Origin: JADKCL01 sp031415375
GTDB taxonomy: Bacteria > Bacteroidota > Bacteroidia > J057 > JADKCL01
Length of the DNA: 63,801 nt
Assembly (NCBI GenBank): GCA_031415375.1
Contig: JANORP010000104.1
Coordinates: 1-63,801 of the forward strand
Direction: 5' to 3'
The notes below the pieces were generated by a model. It did no database searches, had not been told where the DNA came from, and saw nothing but the letters and a program-made list of their open reading frames with translations. A program made the position numbers and the translations under genes. Positions 54,675 through 63,440 of this stretch are shown piece by piece. Numbering within the stretch: the stretch's first letter is position 1; every line of letters begins with the position of its first letter.

Positions 54675-55610
54675 ATGGAGCCATTTCCCTACCGGATAGA
54701 ACGCTTAAATGAGAACCGCCTGTCGGATGTACAGCGGCTGTTGGCGGAGGTGTTGGGCAAAAAGGTTTCGCGTGATTGGGTGCGCATCAAATACGACGCG
54801 AACTACCTTGGACTTCCGCACTTCAGCAGTATCGCTTATGATGGTGATCGCCCAATTTGTTTTTATGGCGCTGTCCCGCAGGTGTTTACAACGCCGTCTG
54901 GCGAGCGCTGGGTCGGTTGTCATATCGCTGACAGCATGACAGTCACGGCCTATCAGCGTCGTGGCTTGTACAGGCAGCTCGCCTTGACATCGTATGGATG
55001 GATGCGAGCGGCGGGCATCAAGGTCGTCTATGGTTTCAACAGTGAGGCGACGCTGATCCCGACAAAAAAAATTGGCTGGCAAGAAGCGGGTTCCTTGCGA
55101 GGATATCTGGTGACCGCTGCCCGATGGCCGCGCGCCAAATTCTTCCGGCGAATCCCATTGCTCGGCGATTGGCAAAAACGACGGCTACGGCGAACTTTGG
55201 GAAAATACGCCATTTCAGCATCGGACTTCTCCAACAGCAATGCCGCTATCGGCTTGACGGTGGAGTATGCGCCAGGTTTCTTCGCCTCCAAAGCTTTTCA
55301 CCAGAATTTTTTGGTGGAATTGCAGGGGGTGAAGTTTTGGTTGGCAATCGATGCGATTGTGCGGGTCGGTGACGTTCATTTTGAAACGAGCACTCAACTC
55401 TGGGAATCGTTGGGAGAATTGCAACATATTTGTGTACAGCTGGGCTACACACAGCTTTTGTTTCAAACCTATCGCGGATCGCAGCTGGATGCAGCCTTGG
55501 CGACGAGACTGGAAGGGTTTGATTCCTGGACCGTAGGCTATATGGAATTGGAAGAAAATGTTGTGTTTGACCGCTACTTGCCGAATTATGCAGATCAGGA
55601 TTCGTTTTGA
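54675..55610 (+). CDS. GNAT-like acyltransferase
   Basis: This 311-residue protein has the GNAT core near residues 70-130: WVGCHIADSMTVTAYQRRGL with the acetyl-CoA loop QRRGLY, then LTSYGWMRAAGIKVVYGFNS. The C-terminal half is a second, weaker acyltransferase-like domain (YTQLLFQTYRGSQ). Proteins like this lie in exopolysaccharide loci beside deacetylases. It acts in the cytosol, and the substrate is unknown. Confidence 0.72.
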   Translation: MEPFPYRIERLNENRLSDVQRLLAEVLGKKVSRDWVRIKYDANYLGLPHFSSIAYDGDRPICFYGAVPQVFTTPSGERWVGCHIADSMTVTAYQRRGLYRQLALTSYGWMRAAGIKVVYGFNSEATLIPTKKIGWQEAGSLRGYLVTAARWPRAKFFRRIPLLGDWQKRRLRRTLGKYAISASDFSNSNAAIGLTVEYAPGFFASKAFHQNFLVELQGVKFWLAIDAIVRVGDVHFETSTQLWESLGELQHICVQLGYTQLLFQTYRGSQLDAALATRLEGFDSWTVGYMELEENVVFDRYLPNYADQDSF

Positions 55611-55772
55611 GAATTAGCAATGAACCCTGTACAATCTGTAGCCCAGCGACGCCAACCCCCAAAGGATTCAGCGCAGCCAATGGACAATTGGATCGCCTTC
55701 AAATGGCAGAGGGGATAGCTCGCCTCGTGCCATTCTCGATTTTCAGCCACACAATAATCCTTAACTTGCTGT

Positions 55773-57056
55773 ATGCAAGATCGAAAATCCTTTCTGCGAA
55801 ATATGGGAATCTTAGGTGGTGGGGCTTTGTTGATGCCCTTGATCGACAGTGGTCTGCGGGCCGAAATCCAGCAAGGTTTGTCTGTCATTCGCGGTCAGGC
55901 GCCGCTGGATGCTGCACGCAATGAGGACATTTGGAAGACGATCCGAGAGGCATTTGATTACCCGACGGATTTCATCAACCTGGAGAATGGTTATTACAGC
56001 CCGATGCCCAAGTTGGTGCTTGAAAATTACCTGAGCGATTTCAGGCGGCTCAATCAAGAGACGACTTTTTATATGCGCCGCAAAATGGAGGGTGAGCGGG
56101 AGCTGATTCGGCAAAAATTGGCGGATTTTGCTGGTGTGGACCGCGAAGAGGTTGCGCTCACGCGCAATACCACCGAGTCGTTGGATGTCCTCATTTGCGG
56201 CTTGCCGCTGCAAAAAGGAGACGAGGTGCTCGTCTCAGTCTATGACTACGGCTCGATGGTCGAGGCATTTGAGCAGCAAGCCGAGCGCTACGGCATCGTT
56301 GTAAAAAAGGTGGATTTGCCGGTCGTTCCTGTCTCTGATGAGGACCTGATCGCGCCATGGCGCGCTGCCATCACCGAGCGCACGCGGGCGATGCTTGTCA
56401 CACACCTGATCCACCTCAACGGGATGATACAGCCCGTGAAAAAGCTGGGAGTCCTCGCGCGGGAAGCCAACATTTTCATGCTTGTCGATGCCGCGCACTC
56501 ATTTGCCCATGTCGATTACAAAATCCCCGACTTGGGCTGCGATTACCTCGGCTGTAGTCTCCATAAATGGCTCTGCGCACCGCTAGGAAATGGGCTGCTC
56601 CATGTCAAAAAGGACAAAATCGCGGAGATTTGGCCACTCTTTGGCGACCGCGCATTGCCCAAGACCGACATCCGCAAGTTTGAGCACCATGGCACGAAGC
56701 CGCCCGCAGCTTGGCTGGGCATCGGTCATGCCATCGATTTTCACAACAGCATCGGCAGCGCCCAAAAGGCGGCTCGCTTGCATTACCTCAAAAGTTATTG
56801 GACTGATCGGGTCAGGGATATGAAACACGTGCAGCTCTGCTCGCCCACCGATGCGGCTTTGTCTTGCGCCATCGCCAATGTGGGCGTGCGCGGCAAGTCG
56901 CCCGCCGAGCTGGCAGACTATCTGTACAATGAACACAAGATATTCACGGTCGCGATCAACACGGGCGCGATCAGGGGCGTACGCGTGACGCCGCACTTGT
57001 ACAACTCGACTGCTGATTTGGACAAATTGGTGAGGGCTTTGGAAAAGGCAAGCTAG
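55773..57056 (+). CDS. Class V aminotransferase-fold PLP enzyme, possibly Tat-exported
   Basis: This 427-residue PLP enzyme of the isopenicillin-N-epimerase/cysteine-desulfurase kind. Landmarks are TRNTTESLDVLICGL, LVDAAHSFAHVDYKIPDLG and the PLP lysine in SLHKWLCAPLGNG (Lys265). The N-terminus DRKSFLRNMGILGGGALLMP looks like a Tat signal with RK instead of RR, so periplasmic location is uncertain. The substrate is unknown. It stands alone, ~160 bases after the GNAT gene. Confidence 0.82.
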   Translation: MQDRKSFLRNMGILGGGALLMPLIDSGLRAEIQQGLSVIRGQAPLDAARNEDIWKTIREAFDYPTDFINLENGYYSPMPKLVLENYLSDFRRLNQETTFYMRRKMEGERELIRQKLADFAGVDREEVALTRNTTESLDVLICGLPLQKGDEVLVSVYDYGSMVEAFEQQAERYGIVVKKVDLPVVPVSDEDLIAPWRAAITERTRAMLVTHLIHLNGMIQPVKKLGVLAREANIFMLVDAAHSFAHVDYKIPDLGCDYLGCSLHKWLCAPLGNGLLHVKKDKIAEIWPLFGDRALPKTDIRKFEHHGTKPPAAWLGIGHAIDFHNSIGSAQKAARLHYLKSYWTDRVRDMKHVQLCSPTDAALSCAIANVGVRGKSPAELADYLYNEHKIFTVAINTGAIRGVRVTPHLYNSTADLDKLVRALEKAS

Positions 57057-57118
57057 CTAAGATAGTGGCCCGTTATCTGGAAATGGTTTGACAGGCCCGT
57101 CTAGTCCCAAGCTGTCGT

Positions 57119-57562
57119 TCACCGCCCTGACCAAGGTTGGGAAAACGCTCCGCCACCACCACCATAGATGAAGGAGACGAAGCCATCAAATTTACCAGTG
57201 CGCACGTCGAGATGGTACAAGATCTTGCGCTCTTTGTCGGTCTTTTTCATCTGATAGACAAATGCCATCAGATAGGTCAGGTCCTTCCAAGAAGCGGTTT
57301 CTGGGCCAGGTCGGGCATGTGCGAAGCCAGGCGTGGCTTGCACGAGTGCCAATGCTTGCGCAGGAGCCATCGTGCCTGAGAGCAGCTGGATATCGGGAGA
57401 GGATTGAAAAGATTCCACGACAAAGCTTTCGGGGAATTTGAAACCACCAGCATCCTCAAATTGCCAGCGTTCGTTCTCAAAGCAGCCAGCCGACAATAGA
57501 AGCGTAGCGAGACCAAGGATTCCCAATAGCTGATTGGTGAGCCTTTGGTGCACCGCTTTCAT
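57119..57562 (-). CDS. Putative lipoprotein
   Basis: This 147-residue protein starts at ATG 57562 (MKAVHQRLTNQLLGILGLATLL). The lipobox LLSAGC gives a lipidated Cys, followed by a beta-rich domain and a Gly-rich end (YGGGGGAFSQPW). It lies 32 bases after the Crp/Fnr gene's stop and is probably co-transcribed. No family is recognised. Confidence 0.62.
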   Translation of the reverse strand: MKAVHQRLTNQLLGILGLATLLLSAGCFENERWQFEDAGGFKFPESFVVESFQSSPDIQLLSGTMAPAQALALVQATPGFAHARPGPETASWKDLTYLMAFVYQMKKTDKERKILYHLDVRTGKFDGFVSFIYGGGGGAFSQPWSGR

Positions 57563-57594
57563 AGATAAGCATGGATTGATTTCGTGGACGGGCA

Positions 57595-58239
57595 TCACAC
57601 TTCCATTACTTCAAGATGATTCCTCCCCAACTTGACCTTGCCCTCATGTTCAAGCTGCTTGATGAGGCGGGAGACGACGACACGCGATGTGTGCAGGTCG
57701 TCGGCGATCTGCTGATGCGTGGTCTCGATCTCGGTACTGCCTGTGACGCGCACGCGGTCCTTGAGGTACTTGAGGAGGCGCTCGTCCATGCGCATGAAGG
57801 CGAGGCTGTCGATGGTCTCCAAAAATTCGTCCATCCGGAGACGGATCGACTCAAAGATGAATGCCTTCCAGCTTTGGTATTGACTCATCCAGGTGTCCAG
57901 GTAGGCTACGGGGATCATCACCAAAACAGAATCTTCCTCAGCGACGGCATGTATTTTGCTCTTTTTGTTGCCCATGCAGCAACTCAAGCTCATGGCGCAG
58001 GTGTCGCCACTTTCCAGGTAGTAGAGCAGCAACTCATTGCCCTCCTTGTCTTCGCGCATGATCTTGATCGCACCTTCTAGCAGGAGCGGCATGTGGGTGA
58101 ATGGATCCCCGACATGCATCAAGGTTTGGCCCAGCTTGGCCTTGCGCAACTGACCGACCGTAGCGATTTCCTTGACCAGATCATCTTCCAGCATGAAGCC
58201 CACGGTGTCCTCTAGTTTTTCAAACAGCTCTTGATTCAT
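57595..58239 (-). CDS. Crp/Fnr family transcriptional regulator
   Basis: This 214-residue regulator has a cyclic-nucleotide-like beta-barrel (about 15-125), a dimer helix and a winged HTH (about 165-214: THQQIADDLHTSRVVVSRLI). The recognition helix keeps two Arg, but the usual central Glu is Val. No FNR-type N-terminal cysteine cluster is present, but CAMSLSCCMG (Cys81, Cys87, Cys88) in the sensor could react with sulfide, persulfide or NO. From memory, proteins with this segment lie near sulfur genes in Bacteroidota. The ACCTAGGT palindromes near the persulfide dioxygenase are candidate targets. Confidence 0.88.
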   Translation of the reverse strand: MNQELFEKLEDTVGFMLEDDLVKEIATVGQLRKAKLGQTLMHVGDPFTHMPLLLEGAIKIMREDKEGNELLLYYLESGDTCAMSLSCCMGNKKSKIHAVAEEDSVLVMIPVAYLDTWMSQYQSWKAFIFESIRLRMDEFLETIDSLAFMRMDERLLKYLKDRVRVTGSTEIETTHQQIADDLHTSRVVVSRLIKQLEHEGKVKLGRNHLEVMEV

Positions 58240-58438
58240 GATATTTATCGAGGGTCTAGTTTAAGTCCATTGCAAATTTACGCATTCGCCGCAAAATGGC
58301 CGCGCTATCGGGGTGTACGACTCACGTGTTCGGCGAAGTTAAATTCGGCAATTGTTCGTCGGCTCACAGGCAAGTATTGGGGGCCGCGCCCGCCGTGGAG
58401 GGGAGAGCAGCGTATAGGCGATTTCAACTGCTTGCCGA

Positions 58439-60292
58439 TCAGCGCTGCAAGCGTTCGAGGTTTTGCTTGGCCTGTGCAAAGTCGGGCTTGTATTGCAATG
58501 CCAATTGGTAGTCGGCAATGGCTTTGCCCTTTTCGCCCAACTTTTCCCAAGTCTCGCCGCGGTCGTTGTAGGCCTCGGGATAGGCTTGGACATAACGCAA
58601 GGCCAAATCAAAATCTGCGATGGCTTCTTTGTAACGGCCCAGTGCACGGTGACAATTGGCGCGGTTGTAAGGCGGCCAGTGAAAATAGTCATTCTTGAGC
58701 GCAATGGACTCGTCAAAGTCCAAGATGGCCGATTCATATTGCCCGAGCTTGTACTTGGCAAAGCCACGGTTGTTGTAGGCATAGGCGTATGTGGAGTCTG
58801 ATGTGACTGAGCGGTTGAGGATCAGAAGAGCTTCTTCAGAACGATTCAGGCAGTTGAGCAAATAGCCAACTCCTGAAAGCAATCTGCCTGTCGGTGGATG
58901 CAATGCAATAGAACTATCGAGATTTGCATTGGCAGCATTGGTATCACCCAGCTCCAGATAGCACGATGCGCGATCATGATACACTGTTACAGAATCACCA
59001 TTGCTGGTGGCGAGTGCTTTTGCATAATGCAACAAAGCAGTTTCACACATACCGAGTGCCTTTTCTGCGGCCGCCAGGTTGTTCCAAGCCCCCGTATCTG
59101 TCGGGTGTTTTTTGAGATACTCCGAATAACTCTGGCGGGCTCCAACGTTGTCGCCCGCATGCGCTTGGGCGTATGCCAAGTAGAATGCTGATAACTTGTC
59201 TTTGGGATCGATGGTCAGGCAAACTCGAAAGTCAGTTGTCGCTTCGTTGTACTGTTGAAGGTTCAATCTAGCTCTTCCACGACGGTACAGCCCTTCCAAA
59301 AATGCAGGGTCTAGCTCTACGGCAAGGTTGTAGTCTGCTATGGCAGGCTCATACCGTAGGAGCCGACTCTTTGCATTGCCTCGGCCAACCAAATTGTATT
59401 TGAGATTTTCTCCTCCCAAGGCGATCGCCGTGTCGAGATAGACAATGCACTGATCGTAGTTCTGGGTCAGTGCAAAGCATTCCCCCTTGTGTGAATAAGC
59501 ATCGGAATAGGAACGGTCGGTTGCAATGGCGCGGTCGAAATAGATCTGTGCGGCATCCAGCTCTCGTTGTGCTTCCTTGATCGTGCCAAGGTTAAACAGC
59601 GCCAATGTGGATTGAGGATTGACCGCTAGCGCATTGTTGAAATGCGATTCAGCAACGGGGTACTGTTCTAGGTAATAGGCGCAAATTCCCATGTAGATTT
59701 CTACCGAATGCACATCCACGATGCCGCGATCCTTTGCACGCTGGAATAGCAGCAATGCCGTACGATAATCTTTTCGTTGAAAATAACCATCAGCCTTGGC
59801 GGCGAGGATGGAAGGATTGTCGGGTGATATCTCAAGCGCCTTGTCGAGGTCTTTGATGGCATCTTGGTACTTGCCTGCGTGAATGCGCATCATCCCTCGC
59901 ATCGAATAGCAAAGATAGTCCTTGCCGTTCATAGAGATTGCCTTTTGGAAATCAACCTCTGCATAGGAATATTGCTCTGTGAGCTGGAATACACGTCCTC
60001 TGTAAAGGAAAGCATGATAATCTTTTGTCCCTTCCTTGATGGCATAGCTCAAGTCCTCCATCGCCGATTTTGTATTGTACTTGCAGGCATTCAAGACGCC
60101 CCTTAGCACAAAAACATCCACCGCATCTGGATTAAGGAATCGGGCCCGCTCACATGTCTCATAGGCAGCGTCAAACTCCTTTGCCTCAAACTGCTCCCAG
60201 CCCAATTTCAGGAGGTCCTTGATCTTGTCTTGGGCCTGCGCTGCTGTCTGTGACAGCAAAAAGAGCAACAGAAAGGGTAGCCATCGTTTCAT
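58439..60292 (-). CDS. Exported TPR repeat protein
   Basis: This 617-residue protein starts at ATG 60292 with a signal peptide (MKRWLPFLLLFLLSQTAAQA). It is then almost entirely TPR units of 34 residues, about 16 in number (YNNRGFAKYKLGQYESAILD, YNDRGETWEKLGEKGKAIAD and relatives). It is predicted to be a periplasmic or surface scaffold. There is no other domain, and its partners are unknown. Confidence 0.82.
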   Translation of the reverse strand: MKRWLPFLLLFLLSQTAAQAQDKIKDLLKLGWEQFEAKEFDAAYETCERARFLNPDAVDVFVLRGVLNACKYNTKSAMEDLSYAIKEGTKDYHAFLYRGRVFQLTEQYSYAEVDFQKAISMNGKDYLCYSMRGMMRIHAGKYQDAIKDLDKALEISPDNPSILAAKADGYFQRKDYRTALLLFQRAKDRGIVDVHSVEIYMGICAYYLEQYPVAESHFNNALAVNPQSTLALFNLGTIKEAQRELDAAQIYFDRAIATDRSYSDAYSHKGECFALTQNYDQCIVYLDTAIALGGENLKYNLVGRGNAKSRLLRYEPAIADYNLAVELDPAFLEGLYRRGRARLNLQQYNEATTDFRVCLTIDPKDKLSAFYLAYAQAHAGDNVGARQSYSEYLKKHPTDTGAWNNLAAAEKALGMCETALLHYAKALATSNGDSVTVYHDRASCYLELGDTNAANANLDSSIALHPPTGRLLSGVGYLLNCLNRSEEALLILNRSVTSDSTYAYAYNNRGFAKYKLGQYESAILDFDESIALKNDYFHWPPYNRANCHRALGRYKEAIADFDLALRYVQAYPEAYNDRGETWEKLGEKGKAIADYQLALQYKPDFAQAKQNLERLQR

Positions 60293-60427
60293 GGAAAAAT
60301 AAGTTAGGTAGAGCCAAGATAAGGAAAAACCGCGTCGGCATGGAAACATTGATTCGGGAAAATGAAAGTTCCATGATATTTATCATGCTTCCTGCATCCA
60401 AAGCGCTGCCTTGATTAGCTTTGTGCC

Positions 60428-60850
60428 ATGAATCAAGCGCCAGAAATACAAGTCGCAACCGATCGCCCAGCTCCAAGGTCGCTCATCAATGCAGTGCTGA
60501 CCGCGAGGTGTCCCCAATGCCGCGAAGGAGACTTTTTCGTCGGTCCATGGAACCGCACCAACCTGCTCACGATCCACTTCAATTGCCCTGTCTGCGGGGC
60601 TAATTTCATGCCTGAGCCGGGATTTTACACTGGATCGATGTATGTAAACTATGGCTTCAACATCGTGCAGCTCATCATTGTGGGGCTTTTTACCTGGTTG
60701 GTGATCAACCCTGACTCTGCTTGGTGGATTGTCGGTGCCGTCTTGGGTGTGACGTTCCTCACAATCCCTTTTACTGCACGCGCATCGCGGGTCATCTGGA
60801 TGTATATGTTCGCGAATCTCAAGTATGACCCTAGCGCTGTTAAGCACTAG
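60428..60850 (+). CDS. DUF983 family membrane protein
   Basis: This 140-residue protein has a zinc-ribbon-like part with CPQC (Cys28, Cys31) and CPVC (Cys53, Cys56), then MPEPGFYTGSMYVNYGFN. Two membrane helices follow (VQLIIVGLFTWLVI and WIVGAVLGVTFLTI). This is the usual DUF983 layout. The function is unknown. Its stop overlaps the convergent gene's stop by 4 bases. Confidence 0.85.
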   Translation: MNQAPEIQVATDRPAPRSLINAVLTARCPQCREGDFFVGPWNRTNLLTIHFNCPVCGANFMPEPGFYTGSMYVNYGFNIVQLIIVGLFTWLVINPDSAWWIVGAVLGVTFLTIPFTARASRVIWMYMFANLKYDPSAVKH

Positions 60851-61926
60851 AAATCGAAATCTAGTGGTTCGCCGAGTGCCTTGCGCCCATCAAGGATTTC
60901 CTGCGCCCACACCTCTTGGTCAGAAGCAAAATGGTGCGGACCACGATGCAACTCCATGGGCGCGAGCCCGATCCCCATTTGAAGCCTGAAACAATAGTTT
61001 TCAAAGGCCACGTCGAGGCTGGGCAAGAGTCGCTTGCGCTCATATTTCCAAGCCGTGTATTTGATGGCGGCGCGCCAATCTGCGTGTGGCTCCATGGCTA
61101 CGGGTTCCAGTGCATTTTCGAGCGTTTCGATCGCAGCTGTTAGAGCGTGGTCTTCATGGTGGAAACTTGTTTGGTCGTATGCCTCGCGGCACTCGTTCAG
61201 GTTGTGGTCTTCAAATGCTTTGGCAAATTCTCCGTAATACTCTTCGCTTCCATAAAGCATTGGCCGATGCTCCACGGGCTTGAGAAGTGACTGCGACTTG
61301 GAATTGCGTATGCGTTCTTGAACTGCTGCACGCATGTATTTCTCTTCCTTTTGGCCGCGTATATCAGGTAGGATCTTCCAAAGGGATATGGTTTTAGTAT
61401 GGAGATCCATGTATTTGTACAGGCTAGGGACTGCATCGTGTCCCCGCTCTTGGTTTTGCCTGATGTAGCGGTTGTAATATTGCCACCCGTCGTAGGGATA
61501 GAGTCGTTGGGAGAGGTGATAGTCGGTGAGCCAACCCTTGAGGATTTGCAGTTCTTCGGCCGTGATCGGCGACAGCATGTCGATCGCGCGGATATTTTCC
61601 TCCAGGTCCAAAAAATCGGCTGCATGACGTATGCCAGGGACTTGCTCCTGCTCTGCACGCCATAGGCATTGCAAATCGAAAAGTTTTTTTTGCTGGATGA
61701 AGAAAAGCACCTTCTCGGCACGTTCCATATCGATGGTGAGCCACTCGTGCTTCTTTTTGCGCTCATGGGCACCGACATGGAGCCATTGTTGTCGTTGGCG
61801 ATGATAGCTGGCCAGAAAGTCAGGGATGCCTTCTTGGTCAAACTTGGCGAGCCACTTCAAAATGGCTGGGTCATCGAGTGATTGGTCGATAAATTTTTGT
61901 ACTTCAGGAGAGAAATGTGAATCCAT
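60847..61926 (-). CDS. Hypothetical helical protein
   Basis: This 359-residue soluble protein is rich in Glu, Lys and aromatic residues, with a strongly helical pattern (KFIDQSLDDPAILKWLAKF, WEYNR-like Trp/Tyr clusters near YDGWQYYNRYIRQNQ). There is no signal peptide or recognised motif. It is preceded upstream by the tRNA-Glu terminator. No function can be given. Confidence 0.68.
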   Translation of the reverse strand: MDSHFSPEVQKFIDQSLDDPAILKWLAKFDQEGIPDFLASYHRQRQQWLHVGAHERKKKHEWLTIDMERAEKVLFFIQQKKLFDLQCLWRAEQEQVPGIRHAADFLDLEENIRAIDMLSPITAEELQILKGWLTDYHLSQRLYPYDGWQYYNRYIRQNQERGHDAVPSLYKYMDLHTKTISLWKILPDIRGQKEEKYMRAAVQERIRNSKSQSLLKPVEHRPMLYGSEEYYGEFAKAFEDHNLNECREAYDQTSFHHEDHALTAAIETLENALEPVAMEPHADWRAAIKYTAWKYERKRLLPSLDVAFENYCFRLQMGIGLAPMELHRGPHHFASDQEVWAQEILDGRKALGEPLDFDF

Positions 61927-62016
61927 GCAGTTTTGGATGATTGTATGTGAATTTTGTAAATGTTGTTCTTAGAAGGAAATTAAGTGGCCTTGTTGTATTT
62001 TGCAAGCGTATGGCAC

Positions 62017-62054
62017 AAAAAAACGCCCGACGCTGTGAAGCCTGCCGGGCGTTT
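62017..62054 (-). terminator. Intrinsic terminator downstream of tRNA-Glu
   Basis: On the minus strand a 9-bp stem (AAACGCCCG / CGGGCGTTT) with a short inner loop is followed by seven T. It lies about 105 bases after the tRNA 3' end and fits the end of its transcript. Confidence 0.85.
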
Positions 62055-62121
62055 GAAATTCTCCTATGTCTCGAACACTGTATAGTGGTGCCTACCAAGG
62101 CGACGTGATACCGACCCGTAG

Positions 62122-62147
62122 GACCAAGAAGCCTAAGCTTCTTGGTC
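62122..62147. other. Perfect 11-bp hairpin near the tRNA 3' end
   Basis: GACCAAGAAGC / GCTTCTTGGTC with a 4-base loop, 13 bases past the tRNA 3' end. There is no T run on the minus strand, so it may be a processing structure, with termination at 62017. Confidence 0.45.
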
Positions 62148-62160
62148 TTTCCTGTGTCAG

Positions 62161-62235
62161 TATCCCGTAGGGGAATTGAACCCCTGTTACCAGAATGAAA
62201 ATCTAGTGTCCTAGACCGGACTAGACGACCGGGAC
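62161..62235 (-). tRNA. tRNA-Glu (anticodon TTC)
   Basis: This 75-base gene on the minus strand begins GTCCCGGTCGTCTAG. The anticodon loop TTTTCAT gives TTC, the T-arm is AGGGG-TTCAATT-CCCCT, and the acceptor 3' strand is ACGGGAT plus A. CCA is not encoded. Two features are off: position 7 (G) mispairs with position 66 (A), and position 28 (T) forms a wobble with G42. Both oddities are in the 5' half, next to GC-rich DNA, so the gene may be a mosaic of two sources. Confidence 0.88.
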
Positions 62236-62306
62236 TCACGTTGCGGGGCGGGACTGTAGGGACCAGCCGCAGCAATTCAAGCCATGCAGAGGAGGCAGTG
62301 CCTCGG

Positions 62307-63131
62307 TCAGCCGAGGCTCTTCCATTCCTTGACGCTCGGCAGATCCGTCAAGGTGGCGAGGCCAAAGCGTTCGAGGAACTGTTGGGTCGTTCCGTATTGC
62401 AGCGGCCGACCGGGCACATCAGCGCGCCCCGTGCATCGCACCAACTTGTGCTGCAGCAACGTGCGCAACATCGGCCCAGCCTTCACGCCGCGGACCGCTT
62501 CGATCTCGCTGCGCATGACGGGCTGCCGGTAGGCGATGACCGCCAGAGTCTCGAGCGCTGCCGGCGACAGCTTCTCCATCTTCTTGACGCCGCGGAGCCG
62601 CTGCAGGTGCACGAACGCGTCGCTCCTGGACACCCACTTCACCAGATCGCCCGTGCGCGCCAGATCGACCGGCAGGCCGAGCTGTTGCATCTGTTGTTGC
62701 AGCAGCACCAGCGCTGCCTCGACGAGCTTCTGGGTCGTGTTGCAGGATTGCGCCAGCCGCAGGATCGACAAGCCTTCGCGATCCGTCAGCATCAGCACGA
62801 ACACGATGCGCGCCACCTCGGCCGCGTCGGTCAGCTCTGGCACCGGCGGCAGCCCTTCCTCGTCGGGAGCCCCGAGATCCGCTTCGATCTCGGCGACTTC
62901 CGCCTCGGCCGCTACCGCAGCTTCGGCGGCCTCAGCATCGATGCCCTGGTCAGGGTCAGCGTGCTCAGGGAGATCGGCGCTGCCTGAAAGGTCGGCGCCA
63001 TCTGGAAGATCGGCGCCATCTGGAAGGTCGGCGCCATCTGGCTGGCCGGTAGCCGCGTCACCGACGTTCGCAACGTCCGCTTCGGCATCGGCCGTGGTCG
63101 CCGCTTCGGTCAACGCCTCGCCCGCTTCCAC
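62307..63131 (-). CDS. scpB: Segregation and condensation protein ScpB, GC-rich origin
   Basis: This is the ScpB subunit of the SMC condensin complex in chromosome segregation. The winged-helix core covers about residues 95-260: EVARIVFVLMLTDREGLSI, KLSPAALETLAVIAYRQPVM, RGVKAGPMLRTLLQHKLV, then GRPLQYGTTQQFLERFGL. It has a long acidic Ala/Asp-rich N-terminus with repeated DGADLP units. The start is probably GTG 63131; the frame is open to 63227. The GC-rich codon use is unlike the rest of the window, and the source looks unrelated to Bacteroidota (perhaps a planctomycete-like or other high-GC bacterium). Confidence 0.82.
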   Translation of the reverse strand: MEAGEALTEAATTADAEADVANVGDAATGQPDGADLPDGADLPDGADLSGSADLPEHADPDQGIDAEAAEAAVAAEAEVAEIEADLGAPDEEGLPPVPELTDAAEVARIVFVLMLTDREGLSILRLAQSCNTTQKLVEAALVLLQQQMQQLGLPVDLARTGDLVKWVSRSDAFVHLQRLRGVKKMEKLSPAALETLAVIAYRQPVMRSEIEAVRGVKAGPMLRTLLQHKLVRCTGRADVPGRPLQYGTTQQFLERFGLATLTDLPSVKEWKSLG

Positions 63132-63189
63132 CGCTGCGACTTCGCCGGCGGCGGCTGGTGCCGCAGCTGGTTCCGCGGCAGGCGCCGGC

Positions 63190-63440
63190 TCAACCGTGCA
63201 GCAGTCGCGCCGCGACCGACGCGGGTGTCAGGCGGCTCATGCACACCGGACCGGCGGCGTGCGTGCAGCGTCGCGCGAGGCACGGTCGGCAGGCCAAGTC
63301 CTCGGCGCTCTGCAGCCAGTCGTGCGGTCCTGCCCCGCGCGGCGGCCACGGTCCGGTGCGCAGCGGATCTTGCGGACCCGCCAGCAGCAACGTTGCCAGG
63401 TCGACACTGCCGGCGAGGTGCAGCGGGCCCGAATCGCAGG
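63190..63440 (-). CDS. Glycosyltransferase family 9 C-terminal fragment
   Basis: This is only the last ~80 residues of a heptosyltransferase-like GT9 protein. It shows CDSGPLHLAGSV (the nucleotide-sugar binding block), AGPQDPLRTGPW and a Cys-rich tail CRPCLARRCTH. It is GC-rich like ScpB, which starts 59 bases after its stop in the same direction. Its N-terminal part is missing: the frame runs without a break into the adenine deaminase piece at about 63440. The boundary given is approximate (63430-63450). Confidence 0.72.
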
